Assembly: GCA_948144175.1 (NCBI GenBank)
Contig: CANXME010000532.1
Coordinates: 2,417,001 to 2,481,000, forward strand
Source of the DNA: Closterium sp. NIES-65
Taxonomy: Eukaryota; Streptophyta; Zygnematophyceae; Desmidiales; Closteriaceae
Length of the DNA stretch: 64,000 nucleotides
Direction: 5' to 3'
A program made the position numbers and the translations under genes. Shown here one piece after another: positions 11,627 through 22,599 of the stretch. Below the pieces are notes generated by a model. That model did not search any database and was not told the DNA's origin. It saw only the letters and a program-made list of their open reading frames with translations. Numbering within the stretch: the stretch's first letter is position 1; every line of letters starts with the position of its first letter.

Positions 11627-12159
11627 AAAAGACTAACGGAGCAAGTTTGGTAGGAGACTTCTGAGGTAGATGGCCACTGAAGTGAAAGAATAGTTGAAAC
11701 CCCACAATGCAGTGGAAAAGAGCTGGTTATGAGAGCAACGGGAGAATGGTTGGGAGGATATGCTTCCGAGGGGCAGTTTGTGCTCGACCCCGCTCCAGTA
11801 GAAGGCTTGTCGAATTGGAAACACAACTCGGGAAATCGGTGTTGCGAGGAGTCACTGCATCCCGCATCTGACGGTGCGTTATCGACGGCCAAGAAACCTT
11901 TATGACGAGAGGTCCCTCCTTCCCCGATCTGCATAACTAGTTTCGGTAAGGCCATTAAATCATACACCAACAAAACAGAATAAAAATGCATAAAATACAT
12001 ATTTTGGGCAATAAAACTTACTCAGTGTGCACTGTCATTATCTATCCCAATTAGTTATTGTTCCATTATCCTCACCATGATGCACACACTACAAATTCAG
12101 TTACGGTACAGGGGATGAGTATCTCCAGTTGAGTCATTTAACTTGCCAATTGTTGTTCA

Positions 12160-12583
12160 TGCTGGGCAGAAAAGCCCTAGGATCTTTGTAGAGTTAAAGT
12201 CTGAGTAAGTGATGTAATAGCGGAAGCGTTGAATAAAGTCCTTGAACCACCTTGCGCTAGTATGTGAGGGCAAAGTAAGTTGATTAAAGCAAAAAGATAC
12301 AGGAATAAATATATGAGTACAAATAATATGAAGAGACATTATGACTACTTTACTGTTGCGGTTCGATATAGTGCGACTCGGGCAACTGCTCAATGTCGAG
12401 TCAGTTGTGTGTCCTTGCTGTCGCGCTGCGTCAGGTCAAAGGTCGCTGACCTTTGACTTTCTCGTAACCTCCAGCGGTTACGTTAACTTCCGAGGGTTGA
12501 CTCGCGATGCTTCGATTTGAGTTGCTTCGCTTGTGTCTTGAGTTCTGACACGACAGAGGCGCTTAAACTATTTGTTCCCAACA
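12160..12583 (-). repeat. 3' LTR of the outer copia element
   Basis: 424 bp, starting TGCTGGGCAG and ending CCCAACA on the plus strand. The gag-pol frame runs into it and ends at TAG at 12568. Confidence 0.9.
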
Positions 12584-12629
12584 CTCCCCTTCGCTTCTGG
12601 AGTGTCGTTGATGGTGACGTGGCTTTGTC

Positions 12630-12855
12630 TGTCAAGAATAATATATATTTCTATATATTGTTTTTGTAACTGCCTGTAGTGTAGACTAGTGTAGTTATAT
12701 AATGTTCTGTTTTGGTGGTGCACCTTTCATTTTGCCTATATGTACTGCTCGCTCTATAGTGAAAACCCTTCTTCTCTTTTCAACTTTCTCGACTCTAACT
12801 TAACTCACTCGAACTCAACTAGCTATGGCTCCTTAGCCTAGCTCAAGTTGTCACA
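12630..12855 (+). repeat. Left LTR of the TRIM-like element
   Basis: 226 bp, TG...CA ends. By eye the same as 13839-14064. Confidence 0.93.
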
Positions 12856-13838
12856 TGCTATCAGAGAGAGTTACGATCCTGGCCTTTTGCTTCCGCTGCT
12901 ACTGAGTGTACTGCACGCCCCGTGGTGTGCCCTTTTATTCGCGGCCCCGCCACCCGCTCGCGGCCCCGCACCTTCTTAAGCGGCCCCGCCGCCCTACTGT
13001 CGCGGCCTCGCCGCCTCTCTGCTGTCGCGGCCCCGCCGCCCTACACTGCGGCCTCGCCGCTCTACTCCTACGGCCCCGTCGCCGCCCGTCCCGGCCCGTC
13101 GCCGCCCGTACCAGCCCGTCGCCGCCCTTCGCGGCGTCACGTGCCACCCGTCCCGGCCCGTCGCCGCCCGTGCGGTACCCACCCTAGGCACCGATGCCAC
13201 CTGCGGCCCCGCCCTCTTGCGGCCCCGACCCCGCCCCGGCCATGCCCTGTCGCCAGCCGCGGCACACCGGGGGCACGTGCACCGCCCCCCCCCCTTTTCC
13301 CGTCACCCGTCGCGGCTCCTTCGGGGGCCGCACGCGGCCCCCTCAGGTCGCCTCGACAGGTGACGGGAGGGGCGACCTGGAAGGGGGGGGCAGGCGTCGC
13401 CCCCTCTGCCGCCTGCTTTGGCGCCCGGGGAGGCCGTGCGTCGGCCCCCCCCCCTCCCTCCCCCCCCTCTTCTCCTCCTCCTTTTGTTCCCTCTGCTGCA
13501 GCTGCCGCTGGGGGGGGGGGTGTGAGAGTGTGGGGGAGCCCGGGGAGGGACTGGGGGTGGCGGGTGTGGGGGTGATGGGTGATGTCTGTTCCCCTAGCCC
13601 TACGGCCCCATTCTCCTCCGTTTGCCCCCCCCCCCCCCCCCCCCTCTGCTGCTCCTGCAGCAGTGTGAGGGGGATGGGGAGGGGGAGGGGGAGGTTGAGG
13701 GGATGTAGGGGGTGACCAACCAGAGCCTATCACCTCCTGTTCTCTGTTTTCTGCATTGGTTGTCACTGCTCCTGCTTGGTGTACCCCATTATGGGGGCGT
13801 TGACTGCATATTCTTCCCTACAGGCACTTATGGGGGCG

Positions 13839-14064
13839 TGTCAAGAATAATATATATTTCTATATATTGTTTTTGTAACTGCCTGTAGTGTAGACTAGTG
13901 TAGTTATATAATGTTCTGTTTTGGTGGTGCACCTTTCATTTTGCCTATATGTACTGCTCGCTCTATAGTGAAAACCCTTCTTCTCTTTTCAACTTTCTCG
14001 ACTCTAACTTAACTCACTCGAACTCAACTAGCTATGGCTCCTTAGCCTAGCTCAAGTTGTCACA
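13839..14064 (+). repeat. Right LTR of the TRIM-like element
   Basis: 226 bp, preceded by CTTATGGGGGCG and followed by the TTGTC duplication. Confidence 0.93.
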
Positions 14065-16310
14065 TTGTCCAGTCAGCAGCATGCAGTACTCGAACTTCTC
14101 TTTTCCGAGCTTCTTGGTCAAGTAGTCAGCTCCCATCTCGGACGTGGGACACTAGGATAGTTTAAGTTTCCCTTTCTCGATCTCGTCCTTCACGAAGAAG
14201 TATCGCAGGGCGATATGCTTCGTTCTGTTCGCGAATCCGCTCTTGTTGGCGATGCGAATTGCAGATTGGTTGTCGCAGAACAAAGTGAAGTTGGGTAACT
14301 CGGCTAACTTCGCTTCTTCCAGCAGCTCGCGAAGGTAGAGTCCTTCCTTGGTGGCTGAGCAGAGGGCGATATATTCTGCTTCAGCTGAAGAGAGAGCAAT
14401 TAGTTCCTGCTTGCTCGATTGCCAGGAGATAGGTCCGATAGGTTCGAGGCGGTAGATGTAGCCCGTGCGGGAGCGCCTGTTATCTGAGTCGCCGGCATGA
14501 TCGGCATCGACGTAGCCGATTAGTTTCGTCGGCGTAGTTGTGTTTTTGTAGTACGTCAGGCCGATCGTTGCGGTGCTCACGAAATAGTGAAGAGCGCGGT
14601 CGAGTTCCGCTAGGTGTTCTGTTTCGGGCCTCTTGAGATACGTAGCAAGTTGACTTGCGGAGTAGGACAGGTCTGGCCGGCAGGTGACAGCTACGAAGAG
14701 GAGGCAGCCCAGTTTTCGCTGGTAGTCGCGTATTCCGGCGGTTTTGAGTAAGGCGGAGCTTCCTTTGCCGTTCCCTGCCGTGTAGCGGTATGGCGTGGAG
14801 ATAGTAGCGGGTGTGAGCGCGAAGCATTTGGCGATGGTGTCGGCATACTTTTCGGCGCTGAGGTGGATCGCGTTGTCTTCTTCGCGGATGTTGAGTCCGA
14901 GATACTGAGTGACGGTAGTGGAGACCGTGAGTGTGAGGTCCCTCTTCAGCTCCCTTTCGAACCAGGTAGTTATGTCGTCGGTAGAACCGATGTAGAGTAA
15001 ATCGTCGACGTAGACAATAAGCAGAATGTAGTTGGCGTCTTTGGTGAGTCGGTACATGCCTTGGTCGTGAGGCAGTTGACGGAATCCGATGCGGGTGAGG
15101 CGGGTGTGTAGGTGCTGTTGCCACAGCCGTGGGGCCTGTTTGATTCCGTAGAGAGATTTCAGTAGCTGGCAAACCTGATTAGGTTCCCCGTGGGTACCAT
15201 GTGGGAGCTCAACGAAGATTTCGGCGTCGACGGGTGCGTAGAGGAAGGCGTTAGCAACGTCGATTTGCCGTAGTTTCCTTTTCTTCATGGCGGCGATCGC
15301 GAGGAGAATTCGGAGTGAGGTGTGTCGGCTAACCGGGGCAAATGTCTCGGTGAAGTCCCGTCCGTGTTCCTGATCGAATCCTCGCACGACCCAGCGTGCT
15401 TTGAACTTCTCGATTGTGCCGTCTGCCTTCGTTTTGATGCGGAAGACCCATTTCCCGGTGAGGATGGTCTTGTTCCTTGCCACGCTAACTGGAACGTCTT
15501 TCCAGGTGTTCCGTTCCTTCAAGGCCTTTAATTCTCTGTCCATGGCTTCACGCCATTTCTCCCTGTGTTCCCCCCCCAGAGCCTACTGAACCGTCGCAGG
15601 CTCTTCAGGAAGAGGATGGCCGTGGACTGCGGTGACGAGGCCGAGAATCTGCAGTCCAGTCTGTGAGTAGCGGGGGAGTGTTGTGTCCTCGGGATAAGCT
15701 GCTTCATCTCCCGTTTCTGGGTCGGTTATGAAATTCGGTCCTATTCTTTCTGCTTCGTTGGTGTTGACTGTCGCAGGTGTTACGTAACCATTGTCGGCGA
15801 AGTGGTAGAAGACTTCGGCGTTGGCGCTTTCGCGAGGATTTTCTTCGTCCATGGGGACGTTGACGGAGCAGAACGGGAGGGGTCCGACTTCTTCTGATGC
15901 GTTGTCGACGTTCTGCTCGTCCCAGTCTGCTTCGTCCGCGGCTGAGGCGAAGGCTCGGTCACCACGAAAGCCACCTGTGGGGTTCTGATTTTCGTGCAAG
16001 TTGGCGAGGTACGTCTGAAGCGTGAGTCGTTCGTAGAAGATCACATCACGTGCTGCTACTGTTTCCTTGGAGTGGACGTCGAAGATTTTCCACGCGTTGT
16101 AATTCTTTTCGATGCCGAGGTGTAGTCCCCACTGTGCGCGTTGTGAAAATCTTCCCGCTCGTGCCTCTGGGGGTCGGTACTGTACCATGCACCCAAAAAC
16201 TCTTAACATTTTTGTGGTGCCCTGTTTCCCTGTCCACAACAGATGCGGTGATGCGTTGTTCGGAAGTGAGGACGACGACATCAAGTTGTGCAGCATGACA
16301 GCATGGTTCA

Positions 16311-16447
16311 TGTGAAAATGAGTAAGCAGGAATGAATGAACTATGAATGAAAGCAGTACAAATATGAAACCCTAACTGGGTTGTACCCCCTATGGGATAC
16401 CCCACTACAGCCTACACAGCAGTATAAGCTATAGATATGTTCTGACA
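16311..16447 (-). repeat. 3' LTR of copia C1
   Basis: 137 bp, TGTGAAAATG...GTTCTGACA on the plus strand. Confidence 0.93.
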
Positions 16448-16654
16448 CACCCCCATAGGCAAAGTGGGGGAGAACAAGGGGTCACAAGACCAGTCAAGCA
16501 AGACAAATCAAAGCTCAGGGTGGATCACAAAGTCACCACACAGTCCGAGCACAAGAGCAAGGCCAAAGGCCAGTTCACAAGCAAGAGTACAGACATATAT
16601 ATAAAACTAGACAAGCAAGAGCAGGTATATATATATGTCACAGTACAAGTAAAG

Positions 16655-19600
16655 TCAAGAGGAGAGCAAGTGAGGCAAGACAGGCACAAGACCCAGCTGG
16701 GTGCAGAAGCGCTGATGGTCACAAGGCGCAAGTGCCTTGGTGAACACATCAGCAGTGTTGGCCTCAGAGGCCACGTACGCAAGTCGCAACTGACCACGCT
16801 GCTGCAACTCACGAGCAAGGAAGTAGCGGAGAGCAATGTGCTTCGTTCTGTGCTCCAAGCGCTGCTCTCGACACAAGGCCAGCATAGCCTTGTTGTCTAC
16901 GTACAGCACTGGAGGAGAACGAGGCGGCTCTCCAAGGTCAGTCAGCAGGTAGGTGAGCCAGCGAAGCTCCTGTGCAGCCATGGCTCCGGCGTAGATCTCA
17001 GCCTCACAACTGGAGCCGAGAACCGAAGACGAGCGAGTAGACCGCCACGAGACAGAGCCGGAACCAAGGCTGAAGGTGTAACCCTGTGACGACCGCTGCG
17101 TAGCCTGGTCGTCAGCCCAAGAAGCGTCCGCGTGGCTGGTAAGGACCACTGGACTCCGCCCTCCAAGCACTAGCCCCATGCCTGACGTACTGCACAGGTA
17201 GCGCAATACCCTCTTCGCTGCAGCCATGTGCTCCGGTCTGTGTCTCCCAGGAGCAACATAGCGTGCAAGAATGCTCAGAGGGTATGCAAGGTCAGGTCGT
17301 GTGCAGGTCATCAGGTACATGAGGCAGCCAACAAGCTCTGCATACGGACCACTCGACTCTACGGACTCATCCGAAGGCAGAGCTGAGAGTGAGTGGCGAG
17401 TAGGCAAAGGAGTGGCCTGAGGCGAGGAGTACGTGAAGCCGAAGCGCTGAAGGACCTGCTGCACCATGTGTGACTGAGTCAAGGTAATGGTGCGGCGTGC
17501 TCTGTCCCGAGTGATCTGCAAGCCAAGGTAGCTGCGCAGTTCACCCAGGTCTGTGCACGTGTGTCTCTTCAGCAGCTCGGACTTCACGTAGGCGAGTCCA
17601 GCAGTGTCCGCTGTGGCAAAGACCAAGTCGTCGACGTACACGAGGATGTAGAACGGCGGCAGGGAAGTGTCGGTGCGAAGAAACAGCGACGGGTCAGCAG
17701 TAGAAGGAGCAAACCCAAGAGCCGCAAGCGTAGTCCTCAGTGTGTCGTGCCACTCACGCGGTGCCTGGCGGAGACCGTAGACTGGCCGTCTGAGGCTCCA
17801 CTGGGTGCCAGGAGGGAAAGTCCCAGTGAAGCCAGGTGGACGGCGAAGCCAGATCTCCTCGTGCAGGCTACCCTGCAAGAACGCAGTGCTGAAGTCGAGA
17901 GAGTGAAACTCGTAGTCGCGCTGAGCGGCTATGTGCAGCAGCACCCGAAGAGTAGTCATCTTCGGGGTGGGAGAGAAGGTCTGAAAGTAGTCAACTCCCT
18001 GCCGCTGACTGAAGCCACGAGCAACGTACCGTGCCTTGAAGACAGGTGGAGAGCCCGGCGGCCGCTTCACCCTGAAGATCCACATGCCACTGACGATGTT
18101 CGCCCCAGGAGGGGGAACCGCGTCAACGTAGGTGCCTGTGGACTTCCAGGAAGCCATCTCTGCATCCATAGCTCCCTGCCACTGAGACGAGTAGGGGCCC
18201 TCTACGGCCTCCGCGTAAGAACGCGGAGTCGGGATGTCTAGTGCATCCGGGTCTCCCTCAGGGGCAAGCAGTACAGACGCGAGATGAGGTGAAGCAGCCG
18301 CTAGACACTGTAACTCCTCCTGCCTGTCCTCTAGGACGTCCGTGCCAAGAGCACACTCACCCCCGACGGACGGAGGACAGACAGACGCAGACTCAGCAAC
18401 AAGACTAGCAGCGTAGTCGAGACGACAGCGAGCAGCAAAGTCGACGAGCTCAGCGACTAGAGCAGACGCAGCAGTGGACTCAAAAGAGGGGTCAGTGACG
18501 ACAGTAGCAAGCAGACGCGTGACAGTAGGACTCGCAGCGCGAAGAGAGTCCGACTCCGGGTCGGCAAGCGCACGAAGAGAGGACTCAGGAGGAGAAGGCA
18601 AAGGGGCACGCAGAGGAGCAGTGGACGGACGCAGAGACATCCGGTGCGTGCCAGGGACAGGAGGAGGACGCTGACGCGAACTGCGACCACTAGCGCGAGC
18701 AGCACGAACAGGCGACGCGGGGCGAGACGCAGGCTCACGACGCTCAGCAAGACCTCCAGTAGGACCAGTGTAAGGAGAGGGAGCAGGCAGTGGAGAGGAA
18801 GGCTCCAGTAGGGACTGCGACTGGACAGGCGGTGGACCCTCTACTGGAGGAGAAAGACCAAGAACCTGCTGAAGGAGCGGAACGAAGTACGGCCGAGGCC
18901 GCGCGGCAGCTCCAGTCTCAGCAGGGACAGCACCAGCACCCTCAGCGACAGCACCAGCGCCACCCACACCTCCAGTGGCACGACCAACAGCAGCAGGCTC
19001 AGCACGAACGCCCCCAGCAGCTCCAGCTCCAGGAGGACCCGCAGGTCCAGCAGCTCCGGGACCGGCAGCACCCGCACCCTCGACGATCGAAGAAGCTCCG
19101 GTTCTAGCTCCAGCAGCACCTCCAGACTCAGCAGCACGCCTCCTGCGGCGAGCGAACCACTCGCGCAGCTCCTGTGGAGAGAGGGGCTCCCGGCGAGACG
19201 CAGCAGCAGGAGAAACCCCAGGCTCAGCAGCTCCAGACGCAGCACCCCCAGGCTCAGCAGCTCCCAGCTCAGCACCCCCAGGCTCAGCAGCTCCCGACCC
19301 AGCACCCCCAGACCCAGCACCTCCAGGCACAGCACCCCCCGGCTCAGCACCCCCAGGCTCCGCACCCACCGCAGTAGCACCCTCAGGCCCAGCACCCCCA
19401 GCAGTAGTACCCCCAGGCACAGCACCCCCGCGCACAGTACCCCCAGAGTCAGCACCCCCAGGCTCAGCACCCGCAGCAGGACCAGAGTCACCAGTAACCT
19501 CGACCGGGGCAACGGCGTCTACCTGGGACACACCTGAGGGGGCAGGAACCTGAGGGGGGAGGGGGTCTACCGGGGGGGGAACCGGCACAAGGAAGTCCGG

Positions 19601-21439
19601 GGGAGGGGGGAGGGAAGGAGTGCGGTAGGGGAAGAGACGGTAGAAGGGGACTGACTCGTCGAACGTGACGTCCTGAGAGGATAGAACACGACGAGAGGAG
19701 GGGTGGTAAAACTGCCACCCTGGGGCGTCAGTGGGGAAGCCAAGAAAGACACAGGGAGCAGCACGAGGGGACAGCTTGTCCGCAGACAAGTCGCGGACAA
19801 ACGCCCGAGATCCCCAGACACGGAACACAGACGCATCGCCAACCTTCCCCGTCCACAGCAAGGCTGGGGACATCGCAGGCCGAGAGACCCGGGGGTGAAG
19901 GTTGAGCTGATGCGCCGCATACCTCACCGCAAACGGCCACAGAAAATGGGGGGCAGCCGCATGCATCATGGACGTACGAGCGACATCCATGAGCATGCCT
20001 ATGCGGCGCTCAGCAATCCCATTTTGCTGTGGTGAGTCCGGAAGCGTGAAGGTCTGGCGGATCCCCCGTGCACGACAGTAGTCTCGCAGAAGGCGAGAAG
20101 AGAACTCTCCGCCTCTGTCAGAGTGCAGACGCAGAACAGGAAAGTCCGAGCCGAAGCTCTTCCTGAGCTGGAGACGAGCCTCGCGGATCCAGTCAATCAG
20201 CACCTCAGTGACCTCACCCTTGCTGCGCAAGGGGAGGAGTGTGGTGTAACGCGAGTAGTCGTCAACCACCAACAGGAAGTATCGCTCGTAACCCTGCCCA
20301 CGGACGGGGGCAGGGCCCCACACATCCATGTGAAGCGTCTGCAGGGGAGCCTCTGTCGGGGGGAAGTGGGAGGAGTGAGGAGTAGCCCGGAGGCGACCCT
20401 CGACACAGGGGACACAGGAAGGTCCTGGCCCGGAGGGGAGAGGAGGGAGAGACTGGGGAAGACCAGAGACAAGGACACGGGAAGCCATGCTCCGAAGACG
20501 GGGCAAGGAGGGGTGGCCAAGACGGTGGTGCCACAGGAGAGTCTCGTGAGACAGAAGGCGACAAGAACAGGGGGCAGACTCAGGACCTGACCGGGACGCA
20601 GCAGCAAGTACCTGACCCGACGCAGCCACCTGACCAGACGCAGGGACAGGAGGAGACTCAACGGTCAGGGTGTAGAGACTCGACCCTGGCCGACGCGAGA
20701 ACGTGGCCAGGTGTCGGCCTGTGCGAGCCTCCGTGCAGTGGGTCACCCGCTGACGCGCAGGAGTGAACTGGTGAACACCCCCATCCTGCAGGTCCGCTCC
20801 ACTCACCAAGTTCGTAGAGAACGAGGGAAGGTACAGACCCGACAGGGTGCCCGAAGGGGCAGCCGGACACGGGAGGACAGTGGAGAAGTGAGACAGGACA
20901 GGACCCCCAGAGGGGTCAGCAAGGGAGACCGCAACCGGCCTGGCGAGCGGCGAAAGGGTAGTGCGGTCTCGAAAGAAGGAGCGAGAAGCTCCGGAGTCAA
21001 GTGTGAAGGTGAGGGAGGACGAGGACGACTCAGTACCTGAGAACGCAGTCTCACCAGTACCTGAGAGTGCAGACGCACTGGCACCTAGAGCAGCAGCCTC
21101 ACAAGCACCTAGCGCAGCAGTACCAATGCCCGGGTCGGGCTGGAAACAGCGGTAACCCTCATTCTCCTCACTATAATCCACAACATACATAGCAGTAAGG
21201 ATAGCATCAAAATCAAGATCAAAGATCGCTACACCAGCCCTGAGAAGCTCATCCCAGCGAGGGATCTCACTAGCCCCAGGCAACTGCTGACGCCAAGCGT
21301 CCGTCAGGCGGCCAAAGCAGCGCTGGGTGGCGTGGGCACCCCCACACTGCTCACCCGCGCGGTCGCCGAAACGAAGAACGTAGATGCAGGGACCAGTACC
21401 CCCACCCCTCTGACGCCCAGCGTACCACTCACGAAGCTG
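16655..21439 (-). CDS. Copia C1 pol: protease, integrase, RT, RNase H
   Basis: This is the pol part of a polyprotein that is in frame with gag upstream and separated from it by one UAG (21440-21442). In order: a Cys/His cluster (CIYVLRFG...C...H...C) just after the UAG, the protease motif TLDSGASRSFF, the HHCC pre-integrase region (WHHRLGHPS to CVPC), integrase with VDDYSR, HSDRGGEF and NGIAERR, a long Gly/Ala/Pro/Glu linker of GGAEPGGA-type repeats with SPQELREWFARR, RT with YVDD, and RNase H with HADASWADD and SCEAEIYAG, ending LLSS and the stop. The first Met of the long open part is at 21283. Apart from the UAG the frame is open for about 1,590 codons. It may still be active or have died very recently. 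Confidence 0.93.
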   Translation of the reverse strand, partial: QLREWYAGRQRGGGTGPCIYVLRFGDRAGEQCGGAHATQRCFGRLTDAWRQQLPGASEIPRWDELLRAGVAIFDLDFDAILTAMYVVDYSEENEGYRCFQPDPGIGTAALGACEAAALGASASALSGTGETAFSGTESSSSSLTFTLDSGASRSFFRDRTTLSPLARPVAVSLADPSGGPVLSHFSTVLPCPAAPSGTLSGLYLPSFSTNLVSGADLQDGGVHQFTPARQRVTHCTEARTGRHLATFSRRPGSSLYTLTVESPPVPASGQVAASGQVLAAASRSGPESAPCSCRLLSHETLLWHHRLGHPSLPRLRSMASRVLVSGLPQSLPPLPSGPGPSCVPCVEGRLRATPHSSHFPPTEAPLQTLHMDVWGPAPVRGQGYERYFLLVVDDYSRYTTLLPLRSKGEVTEVLIDWIREARLQLRKSFGSDFPVLRLHSDRGGEFSSRLLRDYCRARGIRQTFTLPDSPQQNGIAERRIGMLMDVARTSMMHAAAPHFLWPFAVRYAAHQLNLHPRVSRPAMSPALLWTGKVGDASVFRVWGSRAFVRDLSADKLSPRAAPCVFLGFPTDAPGWQFYHPSSRRVLSSQDVTFDESVPFYRLFPYRTPSLPPPPDFLVPVPPPVDPLPPQVPAPSGVSQVDAVAPVEVTGDSGPAAGAEPGGADSGGTVRGGAVPGGTTAGGAGPEGATAVGAEPGGAEPGGAVPGGAGSGGAGSGAAEPGGAELGAAEPGGAASGAAEPGVSPAAASRREPLSPQELREWFARRRRRAAESGGAAGARTGASSIVEGAGAAGPGAAGPAGPPGAGAAGGVRAEPAAVGRATGGVGGAGAVAEGAGAVPAETGAAARPRPYFVPLLQQVLGLSPPVEGPPPVQSQSLLEPSSPLPAPSPYTGPTGGLAERREPASRPASPVRAARASGRSSRQRPPPVPGTHRMSLRPSTAPLRAPLPSPPESSLRALADPESDSLRAASPTVTRLLATVVTDPSFESTAASALVAELVDFAARCRLDYAASLVAESASVCPPSVGGECALGTDVLEDRQEELQCLAAASPHLASVLLAPEGDPDALDIPTPRSYAEAVEGPYSSQWQGAMDAEMASWKSTGTYVDAVPPPGANIVSGMWIFRVKRPPGSPPVFKARYVARGFSQRQGVDYFQTFSPTPKMTTLRVLLHIAAQRDYEFHSLDFSTAFLQGSLHEEIWLRRPPGFTGTFPPGTQWSLRRPVYGLRQAPREWHDTLRTTLAALGFAPSTADPSLFLRTDTSLPPFYILVYVDDLVFATADTAGLAYVKSELLKRHTCTDLGELRSYLGLQITRDRARRTITLTQSHMVQQVLQRFGFTYSSPQATPLPTRHSLSALPSDESVESSGPYAELVGCLMYLMTCTRPDLAYPLSILARYVAPGRHRPEHMAAAKRVLRYLCSTSGMGLVLGGRSPVVLTSHADASWADDQATQRSSQGYTFSLGSGSVSWRSTRSSSVLGSSCEAEIYAGAMAAQELRWLTYLLTDLGEPPRSPPVLYVDNKAMLALCREQRLEHRTKHIALRYFLARELQQRGQLRLAYVASEANTADVFTKALAPCDHQRFCTQLGLVPVLPHLLSS

Positions 21440-22561
21440 CTAAGGCGAAGGGATGTCCCGTGAGCGCTGCTGCTGCTGCCGGTGCGAGCGCTGGCCACCA
21501 CCACCGCCGCTACGCTGCTGGGTACCACCCCGACCAGCTCCACCTCCTCCACCACTTCTGCCTCCGCCGCTGCCGCCTCCACTGCCTCCACCTCCGCCGC
21601 CTCCTCCTCCGCCGCTGCCTCCACCACCACCGCTGGCACCACCACCACCGTCTCCGCCGCTGCTGCCACCACCACCACCACCACCCCCGCCACTAGTACC
21701 GCCGCCACCCCCACTCCCTCCGCCGCCACCGCCGCCACAGCCACCGCCCCCCCCAGCTCCACCCGCGCCCTTGCCTCCCTTGCCCCTGCTGGAGCGACGT
21801 TTCCCACTAGGGGCAGACGCCGCGCCGACCGACTCAAGACCAAGCAGGTCGGCAGCAGCAGTAGAGGCAACAGAGGGCAGCAAGGGGGAAGGAGAGCACC
21901 CCTCAAAGATGGGGGTGCGAGAGTCACCACGAGAAGCACCTACAGCGACTATGCTCTTCTCCGCTGCAAGGAGGGCCTTCTCGAGGAGGTCGACGGTGAG
22001 AGTGGTGGGACAGACTGCGAGAAAGTGGTCCCTGACGACGCGAAGGGAGTCAGGGAGGCGCGCGACTACGTAGTAGAGAGCGATGTACATGGGAGGGGGG
22101 TTCCTAGCGCAGAACTCAGCAGGAAGGGCGGCGCGGTAGCGAGTGTCACTAGTGCGGAGGTGCGTAATGAGGTCAGCGACAGTGGGAAAGGCAGAGAGGT
22201 CAGGAAAGAGGTAGGGAAGCATGAGACGGCTCAGTGCAGTAGTGGCAGGGGAGGAGTAGCGCGCAACTACAGCGTCGTACAAGGTCTGAGCACTCTTGTA
22301 CTGACTAAAGTGCGCACGCTCAGAGGTAGGGAGGTGGCGACGCACAGCAAGACGTGCAGCAGCATCGCGGGTGGCCCACTTAGAGCGGACAGCGGGATCA
22401 GCATCAGCAGCAGGAGCAGGAGAGGCGCCAGAGGTGAGGTCAAAGAGAGAAAGGTCATCAGCCCTGTCGCACTGTAAGAACAGCTGCAGGTCGTCTAGCC
22501 AGACCTCAAAATCAATGGCGCGACCCTCAGCGTCAAAAGCTAGGACACTAGGGGTAGCCAT
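21440..22561 (-). CDS. Copia C1 gag
   Basis: The start MATPSVLAFDAEGR is chosen because the same MATPS start recurs in the copies at 59860 and 62158; an in-frame ATG lies eight codons upstream at 22585. The helical gag core carries FEVWLDDLQLFLQ and LITHLRTSDTRYRAALP. The C-terminal third is almost pure Gly/Ser and then RSHRQQQQRSRD, probably RNA-binding. There is no CCHC knuckle. Gag ends at UAG (21440-21442) where the two sister copies have CAG (Gln). It forms the virus-like particle. Confidence 0.9.
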   Translation of the reverse strand: MATPSVLAFDAEGRAIDFEVWLDDLQLFLQCDRADDLSLFDLTSGASPAPAADADPAVRSKWATRDAAARLAVRRHLPTSERAHFSQYKSAQTLYDAVVARYSSPATTALSRLMLPYLFPDLSAFPTVADLITHLRTSDTRYRAALPAEFCARNPPPMYIALYYVVARLPDSLRVVRDHFLAVCPTTLTVDLLEKALLAAEKSIVAVGASRGDSRTPIFEGCSPSPLLPSVASTAAADLLGLESVGAASAPSGKRRSSRGKGGKGAGGAGGGGGCGGGGGGGSGGGGGTSGGGGGGGGGSSGGDGGGGASGGGGGSGGGGGGGGGGSGGGSGGGRSGGGGGAGRGGTQQRSGGGGGQRSHRQQQQRSRDIPSP

Positions 22562-22599
22562 GACGACGACTGTGAAGCAGTGCAAGCAGTAGGGGGGAG

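Larger units (their letters stand above)
12630..14064 (+). mobile_element. TRIM-like non-autonomous LTR element
   Basis: Two LTRs of 226 bp (12630-12855 and 13839-14064) appear identical by eye and run TGTCAAGAAT...GTTGTCACA. A perfect 5-bp target duplication TTGTC occupies 12625-12629 and 14065-14069. The PBS TGCTATCAGAG follows the left LTR, and a PPT-like CTTATGGGGGCG precedes the right one. The 983-bp interior has no gag, protease, integrase, RT or RNase H. It is mainly CGGCCCCGCCGCC-type sequence like the leaders of the full-size copia elements nearby, plus G- and C-homopolymers. It sits in the outer element's gag-pol just after RNase H. Identical LTRs suggest a recent insertion mobilised by a related copia element. 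Confidence 0.92.

Noticed and set aside
12922-13575. 217-codon plus-strand frame within the TRIM-like element
   Set aside because: It is encoded by CGGCCCCGCCGCC repeats and matches the non-coding leaders of full-size elements.
14480-15172. 230-codon minus-strand frame within the outer copia RT region
   Set aside because: It lies in a different frame from the YVDD- and RNase H-containing frame and shows no motif.
21453-22477. Plus-strand frames of 206 and 331 codons opposite copia gag
   Set aside because: They are shadows of the Gly-rich gag tail, caused by GC-rich low-complexity sequence; the gag strand has conserved motifs and sister copies.
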